Assembly (NCBI GenBank): GCA_013214975.1
Contig: JABSPR010000421.1
Location: 1-18,770 of the forward strand
Direction of reading: 5' to 3'
Length of the DNA: 18,770 bases
DNA from: Flavobacteriales bacterium
GTDB lineage: Bacteria; Bacteroidota; Bacteroidia; DT-38
Below, in pieces: positions 8,897-16,123 of the stretch (its first letter is position 1; each line of letters begins with the position of its first letter). The translations under genes and the position numbers were made by a program. A model generated the notes under the pieces. The model was not told where the DNA came from, did not search any database, and worked only from the letters and a program-made list of their open reading frames with translations.

Positions 8897-10168
8897 TTAA
8901 TAGTGACACTTAGCACATTCTAATCCGCCAATGTTTTCAACTGTAAATACTTTACCAGGCTCATCCTTATATTTCTCTTTGAGCTCAGCGTGTATTTTCT
9001 CATAGTAACCATTGCCTTGCATCTTAACATCTTTTGTTCTGTGACATTCGATACACCATCCCATTGTTAATGGAGACTCTTGTTTCAAGACATCCATTTC
9101 CTCTACCGGTCCGTGACATTCTTGACATTTCACTTGACCTACAACAACATGCTGTGAGTGGTTGAAGTAAACAAAATCTGGCAAATTGTGCACCCTCACC
9201 CATTCAATAGGCTTTTTATTTTCACCATATTCTGCCGCCATTGGATCTTCAGTAATATCTAGTGCTGCATATATTTTGGCAATTTCTGCAGTCCCAGTAG
9301 TTGTACCTTCAGAAACAGCTTTATGACAATTCATACAAACATTAGCCGGAGGAATACCCGCTGTCTTTCCCTTCTCAGCACCAAAGTGACAATACACACA
9401 CTCAATCTTAAGATCTCCAGCATGAATTTTATGAGAGTAATTAATCGGTTGTTCAGGAGCGTAATCTGTATATACGCCAATATCCATCATTCTATCGAAA
9501 GCATCATTTAGACCTCCGAAGATTAAAAGAACCACAACAAGACCAACTAATCTTTTATTTCTTCCTGACCAATCCTTGAAATGAGAACCTACAGATGCTA
9601 ATCGAGGAGCATCTTTTCCTTGTTTCTCTAAAACAAACCTTTGAAGTTTAGAATTCGCTACATATAAAATCAATCCTAAAGCTGCAAGAGCAAGTAAAAT
9701 CAAACCGTAAGTCCCAGTGCTAGTACCTTCATCAGTAGAAGCACCTGTTTCTTCAACTTCAACAATTGCTTTCTTTGGAGGAACGTATGCGTTTACAAAA
9801 GCAAGGATATCTATAATTTCTTCTTCCGTTACTGCCTGAGATGGCATAACGCTACTATTAAATTCTGCAAATAATTTAACAGCATAAGGGTCTCCACTAG
9901 CTATAACCTCTTGTGAATTCTTTACCCATTTAATAATCCATTCTTTTGAACGTCTATCCTCAATCCCTTTTAGTCCAGGACCGGTAAACTTTTTATCTGT
10001 AGGCAAGTGACAAGATGCACAATTACCTTTAAATACTTTTGCGCCGTTTTCTGCATCGCCTTCATAATCTTGGGCAATACTAATAGACACACCAAATGCT
10101 AGGAAAAGTATAAGTACTAGAATCGACTTTAATACTTTATTGAAGCTTGCAGACACTACTCTGTTCAT
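8897..10168 (-). CDS. actA: Alternative complex III multihaem cytochrome ActA with fused N-terminal monohaem domain
   Basis: ActA is the multihaem cytochrome c subunit of alternative complex III and the first operon gene. I use the ATG at 10168. An in-frame TTG at 10174 is also possible and sits 7 nt after an AAAAAGGAG tract. From the ATG there is a signal peptide (to about residue 33) and a monohaem domain with CASCH at 50-54 and GPGLKG. A membrane anchor follows at about 154-171, then a second hydrophobic segment at 206-220. The pentahaem part has CVYCH (257-261), CMNCH (278-282), CQECH (348-352), CIECH (372-376) and the C-terminal CAKCHY (418-423). Six haem sites in total; this fused layout is, as far as I recall, usual in flavobacteria. 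The N-terminal half is duplicated as a separate gene upstream. Confidence 0.94.
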   Translation of the reverse strand: MNRVVSASFNKVLKSILVLILFLAFGVSISIAQDYEGDAENGAKVFKGNCASCHLPTDKKFTGPGLKGIEDRRSKEWIIKWVKNSQEVIASGDPYAVKLFAEFNSSVMPSQAVTEEEIIDILAFVNAYVPPKKAIVEVEETGASTDEGTSTGTYGLILLALAALGLILYVANSKLQRFVLEKQGKDAPRLASVGSHFKDWSGRNKRLVGLVVVLLIFGGLNDAFDRMMDIGVYTDYAPEQPINYSHKIHAGDLKIECVYCHFGAEKGKTAGIPPANVCMNCHKAVSEGTTTGTAEIAKIYAALDITEDPMAAEYGENKKPIEWVRVHNLPDFVYFNHSQHVVVGQVKCQECHGPVEEMDVLKQESPLTMGWCIECHRTKDVKMQGNGYYEKIHAELKEKYKDEPGKVFTVENIGGLECAKCHY

Positions 10169-10220
10169 AATCAAGTTACTACTCCTTTTTGTTCATTATT
10201 CACTATAACCAGGAGACTTT

Positions 10221-10234
10221 ATTTGCAAGCAAAT
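10221..10234. repeat. Palindrome ATTTGC-AA-GCAAAT at actA transcription start
   Basis: A perfect inverted repeat with 6-bp arms and a 2-bp spacer overlaps the -7 box and the presumed transcription start of actA. The same hexamer pair recurs in the opposite order at 10281-10309. It could be an operator for a dimeric regulator, but it is short and AT-rich, so chance is possible. Confidence 0.35.
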
Positions 10235-10260
10235 GTAAAAGATTCATCGTTTAACACAAA
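10230..10260 (-). promoter_or_regulatory. Promoter of actABCDEF (TTTG-N19-TACATTTG)
   Basis: On the minus strand TTTG (10260-10257) is followed after exactly 19 nt by TACATTTG (10237-10230). This matches the Bacteroidota primary sigma consensus TTTG-N19-TAnnTTTG completely. It leaves an untranslated leader of roughly 50 nt before actA. It indicates that actA has its own promoter in addition to any readthrough from the cytochrome gene upstream. Confidence 0.8.
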
Positions 10261-10280
10261 CAATTACATAAGAATTTACC

Positions 10281-10309
10281 GCAAATAAGGTATTGCTTAT
10301 CTCATTTGC
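10281..10309. repeat. Inverted repeat GCAAAT...ATTTGC upstream of the actA promoter
   Basis: GCAAAT at 10281-10286 and ATTTGC at 10304-10309 flank an inner inverted repeat ATAAG / CTTAT (10285-10289, 10296-10300) around a 6-nt loop. It lies about 20 to 50 bp upstream of the -33 box and uses the same hexamer as the palindrome at 10221-10234. Candidate regulator site or local hairpin. Confidence 0.3.
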
Positions 10310-10324
10310 TTTTATACAATCCTG

Positions 10325-10347
10325 AACCACCAATGTTTACGGTGGTT
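10325..10347 (-). other. Hairpin overlapping the end of the monohaem cytochrome gene
   Basis: AACCACC / GGTGGTT form a 7-bp stem with a 9-nt loop, overlapping two bases of the stop codon of the cytochrome gene at 10346. No T-run follows on the minus strand, so it is at best a weak terminator or a 3'-end stabilising hairpin between this gene and actA. Confidence 0.4.
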
Positions 10348-10843
10348 AATCTATTATAAAAATTGCTCCTAATATTATCACAACCATTAAACCTGCGATT
10401 CCATACATCATATACAAACTTCCCTCTTTACTCCCTTCATTTGTTTCCTTTTTCTCTTCCTTTATTTCTTCTTTCACAGATGGAGTTACAGCTTTTGTAT
10501 CTATGTAATCAAATATTGCCATGATTTCTTCATCTTTTAAATTCTGAGGCGGCATTGCAGATTTGTTAAATTGCTCGTAAACTTCATTCGCATACATATC
10601 CCCACTTGCAATAAGTTCCTTTGAGTTTTGCGTCCATTTAATAACCCACTCATTGCCCTGTCTTTCTCTTGAACCCTGTAGTCCCGGACCAACTAATCTT
10701 TTGGTATTCGTTTTATGGCATGAAGCACAATTTTGCTTGAATAGATTTTCCCCATCTAATTCGGCATGAGAATTGCTCGAAATTAACACTGTACTAATTA
10801 TTAGTATAGTAACAACTAAAATAGTTTTTGCCTTAATCTTCAT
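10346..10843 (-). CDS. Membrane-anchored monohaem cytochrome c, paralogue of the ActA N-terminal domain
   Basis: A 165-residue exported cytochrome c, probably an electron carrier facing the periplasm. A signal peptide ends near SNSHA (residue 27). The haem site is CASCH at 39-43, GPGLQG follows, and M97 in SAMPPQ is the likely axial ligand. A charged Lys/Glu linker (about 122-140) leads to a C-terminal membrane helix at 145-164. By eye about 41 of 87 aligned residues are identical to the first domain of ActA, including NCASCH, EWxIKW, IASGDxYA and MPxQ, and the order domain-linker-helix is the same. It therefore looks like a tandem partial duplication of the neighbouring actA. It has its own strong promoter and lies 171 nt upstream of the actA frame. 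Its exact partner is unknown. Confidence 0.9.
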   Translation of the reverse strand: MKIKAKTILVVTILIISTVLISSNSHAELDGENLFKQNCASCHKTNTKRLVGPGLQGSRERQGNEWVIKWTQNSKELIASGDMYANEVYEQFNKSAMPPQNLKDEEIMAIFDYIDTKAVTPSVKEEIKEEKKETNEGSKEGSLYMMYGIAGLMVVIILGAIFIID

Positions 10844-10876
10844 TTTATTTCTTTTTCACTTTGTAAATAATCGGCA

Positions 10877-10907
10877 CAAATGTATGAGAAAGCAGGTTGA
10901 TACCAAA
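10877..10907 (-). promoter_or_regulatory. Promoter of the monohaem cytochrome gene (TTTG-N19-TACATTTG)
   Basis: On the minus strand TTTG (10907-10904) is followed after 19 nt by TACATTTG (10884-10877), a full match to the Bacteroidota consensus. The -7 octamer and spacing are identical to those of the actA promoter, although the spacers are unrelated. The leader before the ATG at 10843 would be about 25 to 30 nt. Confidence 0.8.
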
Positions 10908-10990
10908 AAATGATAGAGACAAAGTAGATATTTACCGAACAACTATTATTATTTTCACATTACCAATAAAGTCGAATATAATCCTACCAC

Positions 10991-11494
10991 ATGAGATTGA
11001 TATCAGCCCTTCTAATTCTATCTTCTTTAACTCTAGTATTTTGCCTCTCATCTTTTGCAGACGATAGCACAAAAACCGAAGAGTTAGACCCAATGGAAAC
11101 AATTCAATTTGATACATTAAGTATTAATAAAGTTGTGTTTATGAATAATGACTCCGACAAAGTTGAGGTTATTCACGATTCAAGACTCTATGACCTTATA
11201 GAGAAGGACATACGACTTAACATTGAGAAAGAAAATAGAGCGTCGGGTTATAGAGTACAAATATCCTCGTCAGCGGTACGTTTAAAAAGCAATCAATCTA
11301 AATCTAAGTTCTTGTCACTTTATCCTGAGACAAAAGCACATATAATCTTTGAGCAACCCAATTACAAAGTACGTGTAGGTGATTTCTCGAAACGATTAGA
11401 TGCCCAGAAAGCTTTAAATTTAATCAAGCCTAACTTTCCTGCTTCTTATATAGTTAAAGATGTAATCCTAATAACAAATGTGAAAAGCAGATAA
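10991..11494 (+). CDS. Small exported SPOR-domain protein
   Basis: A 167-residue protein with an N-terminal signal peptide (MRLISALLILSSLTLVFCLS, probable cleavage after SFA at residue 23) and a C-terminal SPOR-like domain at about 86-160. The domain starts GYRVQISSS and ends in NYKVRVGDFSKRLDAQKAL and FPASYIVKDVI, the two repeats expected for this fold. SPOR domains bind denuded glycan strands of peptidoglycan, so the protein probably acts in the periplasm at septal or remodelled wall. The middle (about 25-85) is acidic and not recognisable. The gene diverges from the cytochrome gene and converges on infB with one base between stops. I found no convincing promoter in the 147-bp upstream gap. 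Confidence 0.85.
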   Translation: MRLISALLILSSLTLVFCLSSFADDSTKTEELDPMETIQFDTLSINKVVFMNNDSDKVEVIHDSRLYDLIEKDIRLNIEKENRASGYRVQISSSAVRLKSNQSKSKFLSLYPETKAHIIFEQPNYKVRVGDFSKRLDAQKALNLIKPNFPASYIVKDVILITNVKSR

Positions 11495-11514
11495 CTTATT
11501 TAAGTTTTTGCTTT
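11484..11514. terminator. Candidate bidirectional terminator across the convergent stops
   Basis: A nested inverted repeat covers both stop codons: outer arms AAAGCA (11484-11489) and TGCTTT (11509-11514), inner arms AACTTA (11493-11498) and TAAGTT (11501-11506). On the plus strand the inner hairpin is followed by T residues. With one base between the SPOR gene and infB stops, any terminator must overlap coding sequence, and this is the only candidate seen. Confidence 0.4.
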
Positions 11515-14240
11515 ACTTCTACCTCTTCATAACCTTCCACAATATCAAGCTCCTCAATATCATTAAAGCCCTCAATGCTAATACCACATTCATACCCATG
11601 TGTTACCTCCTTAACATCGTCCTTAAATCGTTTAAGACTTGATAACTTTCCCTGATGCACAACTACACCTTGGCGTAGAATTCTGATTTTGGTATTTCTA
11701 GTAACCTTGCCATCTAGAACATAACAACCTGCTATCGTTCCAACTTTAGTTATCTTATATACTTCTCTAATCTCAATATTACATACCACTTTCTCCTCGA
11801 TCTCCGGATCAAGCATGCCTTCCATTGCTGCTTCCAATTCTTCAACCGCATCATAGATTACTGTATAAAATCTAATATCTATACCTTCTTTATCAGCCAG
11901 TTTTCTAGCACTCACTGACGGACGAACTTGGAATCCAATAATGATGGCATCAGAAGCCGAAGCTAGTAATACATCCGATTCGATAATTTGACCTACCGAC
12001 TTGTGAATAATATTAATTTGTATCTTTTCTCTAGATAATTTTAATAATGAATCCGATACCGCCTCAACAGAACCATCCACATCACCTTTTACAATAACAT
12101 TCAATTCTTTAAAGTCACCGATAGCCAATCTTCTACCAATCTCATCAAGAGTAATGTGCTTTTGCGTTCTAACACCTTGTTCTCTTTGAAGTTGTTGTCT
12201 TTTTGATGCGATACTTTTTGCCTCTCGCTCGTCGTCCAAGACATTAAATTTATCTCCTGATGCAACAGCTCCATTCAGTCCAATAATTGAAACTGGCATG
12301 GATGGCGAAATCTCTTTCAATTTTTCACCTCGCTCATTATGCATTGCCTTAACCTTTCCTGAGAATTGGCCAGCCAAAATAATATCCCCAACTCTTAATG
12401 TCCCTGATTCAACTAATAAAGTTGTAACAAATCCTTTTCCTTTATCTAGGGTAGATTCAATAATAGTTCCGAGCGCGTTTTTATTTGGATTAGCTCTTAA
12501 TTCCAGCATTTCTGCCTCCAATAAAACTTTTTCCAAAAGATCATCTATACCCTCTCCTGTTTTAGCAGAAATATTATGACTTTGGAATTTCCCACCCCAA
12601 TCTTCTACCAAAATATCCATTGCGGAAAGTTGCTCCTTGATTTTATCCGGATTTGCACCTTCTCTATCTACTTTATTGATAGCAAATACCATTGGTACAC
12701 CTGCAGCTTGCGCATGATTTATTGCTTCTTTAGTTTGAGGCATTACATCATCATCTGCAGCAACCACGATTATTACAACATCCGTTATAGAAGCACCCCT
12801 TGCCCTCATCGCCGTAAACGCTTCGTGACCCGGTGTATCTAAGAATGTTAGTATTTTACCATCTTTCAATTCAACATGGTATGCACCAATATGCTGTGTA
12901 ATACCACCTGATTCACCTGCAGTTACATTTGTTTGTCTAATATAATCAAGAAGAGAAGTTTTACCATGATCAACATGTCCCATTACAGTAATAATGGCTG
13001 GTCGATCTTTTAAATCTTCCTCTTTGTCATCATCCAAAACAATTGCTTCCTGAACTTCTGCACTTACAAATTCTGTATCAAATCCAAACTCTTCAGCAAC
13101 AATACTTAAAGTCTCCGCATCCAATCTCTGATTAATAGAAACAAATAACCCAAGCGAGATACATGAAGAAATCACCTCATTTACCTCAACATTCATCATC
13201 GTCGCTAACTCTTGTGCCGTAACGAACTCCGTTACCTTTAGAAGTGTTTTATCTGCCTCTAACTGATCTGCATCTTCTTGGATTCTTTCACTAATTGCAG
13301 CTCTTTTTTCTCTTCTATATTTCGACGATTTAGACTTACCTTTTCCACCAATTCTAGCTAAAGTTGCTTGAATTTGCTTTTGAATATCAACAACCGGAGC
13401 TTCTGTTGTTCCTGGTTTATCGCTTTTTCCTTTTCGGTCATTATCATTCCCTTTATCACTAGAGAAGATTCTTTTTCTTTTTTTCTTTTTGTTCTTATCG
13501 GAATCATAAGATGCGGAAGATGCTATTGGTTGTTTCTTAGCTTCCTCTTCTTTCTTCCTGTCCTTTTTTACCGGTCTCGTTCTCGAGTCAATTTTGCTTA
13601 TATCTATCTTTCCAACAATCTTTGGAGTAGCGCTAATTGGCATAGAAGCTTTAATCACCCCTGTTCTATCCTCTTTAGGAGCTTCCTCCTTTACTGCTTC
13701 TTCAGCAATAACTTCCTCTTTTACCTCTTCCTTTACAACTTCTGAAACAGGCACTTCTTCTTCCTTTGCAACTTCTTCTTCGGCAATAGGCTCATCCGCA
13801 ATAACTTCTTCTTCAACTACAGACTCTTCTTCAACTACAGACTCTTCAACCACTGTCTCTTCTTCAACTACTGTTTCTTCTTCAACTACTGTTTCTTCTT
13901 CAACCGCCTGTACTTCCTCAACTACTGGTTCTTCTTCAATAGTTTCTTCTACAGCAATACTAGCACTAGTATCCTTAATAAATATCTCCTCTGGCTCATC
14001 CGCTGCTTCAATTACATCCTCTTCAATAGAATTAAAAGATAACGTATCCCTAGCCTCTTCTTCTTGTGCAACCAGTTCATGCGGAGCATATTTCTTGAGC
14101 AGAACAATATATCCCTCTTCAGGAATCTTCGTATTAGGTTTTGCCTCAATTACTATATCGCACTCGGCTAAAAACTCAACCACAGTGGCAATACCTACGT
14201 TCAGCTCTTTCGCTACTTTACTTAATCTTTTTGGCTTCAC
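11496..14240 (-). CDS. infB: Translation initiation factor IF-2
   Basis: IF-2 is the GTPase that places initiator fMet-tRNA on the 30S subunit and promotes subunit joining. The 914-residue protein has an N-terminal helical domain (KRLSKVAKELNV...) and a long acidic low-complexity region at about 57-190, then a basic linker (about 225-320). The G domain shows G1 GHVDHGKT (421-428), G3 DTPGH (468-472), G4 NKVD (522-525) and G5 SAK near 558. Domains II to IV follow to the C-terminus. The start is GTG at 14240: the frame has a TAG two codons upstream and no nearer ATG, so GTG is the sensible choice. It is the last gene of rimP-nusA-infB, 52 nt after nusA. Confidence 0.97.
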   Translation of the reverse strand: MKPKRLSKVAKELNVGIATVVEFLAECDIVIEAKPNTKIPEEGYIVLLKKYAPHELVAQEEEARDTLSFNSIEEDVIEAADEPEEIFIKDTSASIAVEETIEEEPVVEEVQAVEEETVVEEETVVEEETVVEESVVEEESVVEEEVIADEPIAEEEVAKEEEVPVSEVVKEEVKEEVIAEEAVKEEAPKEDRTGVIKASMPISATPKIVGKIDISKIDSRTRPVKKDRKKEEEAKKQPIASSASYDSDKNKKKKRKRIFSSDKGNDNDRKGKSDKPGTTEAPVVDIQKQIQATLARIGGKGKSKSSKYRREKRAAISERIQEDADQLEADKTLLKVTEFVTAQELATMMNVEVNEVISSCISLGLFVSINQRLDAETLSIVAEEFGFDTEFVSAEVQEAIVLDDDKEEDLKDRPAIITVMGHVDHGKTSLLDYIRQTNVTAGESGGITQHIGAYHVELKDGKILTFLDTPGHEAFTAMRARGASITDVVIIVVAADDDVMPQTKEAINHAQAAGVPMVFAINKVDREGANPDKIKEQLSAMDILVEDWGGKFQSHNISAKTGEGIDDLLEKVLLEAEMLELRANPNKNALGTIIESTLDKGKGFVTTLLVESGTLRVGDIILAGQFSGKVKAMHNERGEKLKEISPSMPVSIIGLNGAVASGDKFNVLDDEREAKSIASKRQQLQREQGVRTQKHITLDEIGRRLAIGDFKELNVIVKGDVDGSVEAVSDSLLKLSREKIQINIIHKSVGQIIESDVLLASASDAIIIGFQVRPSVSARKLADKEGIDIRFYTVIYDAVEELEAAMEGMLDPEIEEKVVCNIEIREVYKITKVGTIAGCYVLDGKVTRNTKIRILRQGVVVHQGKLSSLKRFKDDVKEVTHGYECGISIEGFNDIEELDIVEGYEEVEVKQKLK
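13804..13908. repeat. 18-bp tandem repeat within infB coding for an acidic hexapeptide
   Basis: Copies of an 18-bp unit encode VVEEET or VVEEES hexapeptides in the acidic linker of IF-2. Two perfect copies sit at 13861-13878 and 13879-13896, a near copy at 13843-13860, and degenerate ones lie on the lower-coordinate side. The repeat is in frame and could vary in copy number between strains without disrupting the gene. Confidence 0.75.
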
Positions 14241-14292
14241 CCTCTACAATGTTTACTTATACTTACTTCTAACCCTCTCTTCTGAATTCTAA

Positions 14293-15528
14293 TTACTCGA
14301 ATTCGCTTCTTAAAATCTTAACTACTTCATCAATAGTAGATTCTTCAAGATCCGTTCTTTTCTCTAAATCTTCTTTAGTCAATTCTAGTACGCTTCTTGC
14401 TGTGTCACATCCGATATTCTTAAGCTCATCCAGAATCCAAGCATCGATTTCATCAGAGAATTCTTCTAGATCTACATCTTCATCTCCCTCAGCTGCTTCC
14501 CTAAATACATCAATCTCATATCCAGTTAATTTACCAGCCAATTTAATATTATATCCACCTTTACCAATAGCAAGAGACACTTGATCTGGCTTCAAGAAAA
14601 CCTCTGCTTTAGCATTCTCCTCATCTAATTTGATAGAAGAAATTTTAGCAGGACTTAAAGATCTAGTAATATATAATTGATCATTCGTTGTAAAGTTGAT
14701 AACATCGATATTCTCATTCTTCAACTCTCTAACTATTCCGTGAATTCTAGAACCTTTCATTCCTACACAAGAACCAACTGGATCAATTCGATCATCATAT
14801 GATTCAACAGCAACCTTAGCACGTTGTCCTGGCTCTCTTACAATATTCTTAATTGTGATTAATCCGTCAAATACTTCTGGGATTTCTTGTTCAAATAATT
14901 TCGCTAAGAACGAAGGAGATGCTCTCGATAAGATTATCAACGGATTGTTGTTTCTCATTTCTACTCCTAACACAACGGCTCTAACGGTATCTCCTTTTTT
15001 AAAGTAATCGAAAGGAATTTGTTCTGTTTTTGGAAGAATCAATTCATTCCCATCGTCGTCTAATATTAAAGTCTCTTTCTTCCATATCTGATAAACTTCA
15101 CCAGTTACAATATCACCGATTCTAGCAGTATACTTTTCGAAAATATTTCCCTTTTCTAATTCTAGAATTTTAGCAACAAGATTCTGACGAAGTGATAAAA
15201 TTGCTCTTCTGCCAAAATCTGCTAGATGAACTTCTTCAGATACTTCTTCACCAATTTCAAAATCAGGCTCAATTAATATAGCTTCAGAATAAGCGATTTC
15301 AGAATTTTCATCTTCTACTTCACCATCTTTTACAATCGTCCTGTTCCACCAAAGTTCTAAATCACCTTTTTCGGTATTCACGATAACATCGAAATTCTCT
15401 TCGGAACCATATTTTCTTTCAAGCATTCCTCTAAACACCTCTTCCAAGATACTTACAGCCGTTTCTCTATCTATATTTTTGAGTTCCTTAAACTCAGAAA
15501 ACGACTCTACCAAACTGATACTTTCCAT
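14293..15528 (-). CDS. nusA: Transcription termination/antitermination factor NusA
   Basis: NusA binds RNA polymerase and nascent RNA and modulates pausing, termination and antitermination. The 411-residue protein has the expected order: an N-terminal polymerase-binding domain (about 1-130), S1 (about 135-200), KH1 with GMKG at 256-259, and KH2 with IGKGGYNIKLAG at 321-332. A short acidic C-terminus with a helix-hairpin-helix-like segment (about 350-411) replaces the longer repeats of enterobacterial NusA. The ATG at 15528 lies 7 nt after the rimP stop. The operon leader carries a strong hairpin, a plausible target for autoregulation by NusA itself. Confidence 0.97.
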   Translation of the reverse strand: MESISLVESFSEFKELKNIDRETAVSILEEVFRGMLERKYGSEENFDVIVNTEKGDLELWWNRTIVKDGEVEDENSEIAYSEAILIEPDFEIGEEVSEEVHLADFGRRAILSLRQNLVAKILELEKGNIFEKYTARIGDIVTGEVYQIWKKETLILDDDGNELILPKTEQIPFDYFKKGDTVRAVVLGVEMRNNNPLIILSRASPSFLAKLFEQEIPEVFDGLITIKNIVREPGQRAKVAVESYDDRIDPVGSCVGMKGSRIHGIVRELKNENIDVINFTTNDQLYITRSLSPAKISSIKLDEENAKAEVFLKPDQVSLAIGKGGYNIKLAGKLTGYEIDVFREAAEGDEDVDLEEFSDEIDAWILDELKNIGCDTARSVLELTKEDLEKRTDLEESTIDEVVKILRSEFE

Positions 15529-15535
15529 AATTGAT

Positions 15536-16000
15536 TTATTTAAACGACAAAATTACTTTGGCCGATTTTATTTTAAAATAAGGCAACTCTACCTCTTCTT
15601 CCTCTGTTTTACTTTTATTCTTACTTCCTTTTTTTACTCCAACTTTGAGCACAATACCGTTTTCTATATCTACAGATACAACTTCGCCTATTAGCTTTTC
15701 ATCCTCAGATGTTATTATCTCGAGCATTTTACCCGTATTCTTTAGATATTGTCTCACATGTGTAAGAGGATATCCAATTCCAGCAGATGATACTTCCAGG
15801 TTATAATCGTCTAGAGCCTCTTCAAAAGTGTCTCTAATTTCTCTACTCAGTGCAACACAATCATCAATAGATACACCTTGATCACCATCTATTAGCACTT
15901 GGATTTTCTTACTCGTAGCATTCAAGGTAAGGTCTACCAGAAACTTATCTGACGAACCTATTTTATCCTCTATTACCTTTTGTACTGCTATTAATTCCAA
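15536..16000 (-). CDS. rimP: Ribosome maturation factor RimP
   Basis: RimP assists maturation of the 30S ribosomal subunit. The 154-residue protein shows the family core VLIDGDQGVSIDDCVALSREIRD and LEVSSAGIGYPLTHVRQYLKNTG, then a C-terminal SH3-like domain with a lysine-rich loop (KKGSKNKSK). The start appears to be TTG at 16000. No ATG lies upstream in frame before the leader hairpin, and the next internal ATG would remove the conserved N-terminal domain. An AAGG tract sits 8 nt before the TTG. It is first in the rimP-nusA-infB operon, 7 nt before nusA. Confidence 0.94.
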   Translation of the reverse strand: MELIAVQKVIEDKIGSSDKFLVDLTLNATSKKIQVLIDGDQGVSIDDCVALSREIRDTFEEALDDYNLEVSSAGIGYPLTHVRQYLKNTGKMLEIITSEDEKLIGEVVSVDIENGIVLKVGVKKGSKNKSKTEEEEVELPYFKIKSAKVILSFK

Positions 16001-16020
16001 CTTGTAAACCTTGTTTACGA

Positions 16021-16045
16021 AAAGAGGGGACTCAGTCCCCTCTTT
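16021..16045 (-). terminator. Strong hairpin between the repeat-protein gene and rimP; terminator and possible attenuator
   Basis: A perfect 11-bp inverted repeat, AAAGAGGGGAC / GTCCCCTCTTT, with a 3-nt loop (TCA). On the minus strand it ends in CTCTTTTCG, an intrinsic-terminator form for the gene at 16124-17356. However, the rimP promoter candidate lies upstream of it, at 16068-16099, so rimP transcripts must also read through it. It may therefore work as an attenuator in the nusA operon leader. Confidence 0.8.
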
Positions 16046-16067
16046 CCTCTTTCGTATTTACCAGCGA

Positions 16068-16099
16068 CAAAGATAGAAAAAGCTTACCAGATAATCAAA
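16068..16099 (-). promoter_or_regulatory. Promoter of rimP-nusA-infB (TTTG-N20-TATCTTTG)
   Basis: On the minus strand TTTG (16099-16096) is followed after 20 nt by TATCTTTG (16075-16068), a full match to the Bacteroidota consensus. The predicted leader of about 60 nt would include the strong hairpin at 16021-16045 before the TTG start of rimP. Confidence 0.7.
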
Positions 16100-16123
16100 T
16101 GTTATGTTTGAGTTATAAACAGA

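Noticed and set aside
10927..10957. TATTTTCA as a -7 box for the SPOR gene
   Set aside because: Two mismatches to TAnnTTTG and no TTTG-like element 19-20 nt upstream.
10932..11117. 61-codon minus-strand frame across the start of the SPOR gene
   Set aside because: It overlaps a well-supported gene on the other strand and has no recognisable protein features.
13594..14292. 232-codon plus-strand frame rich in Ser and Thr
   Set aside because: It is antisense to infB; the Ser/Thr runs are the reverse reading of the GAA/GTT-rich acidic linker codons. It has no promoter and no domain.
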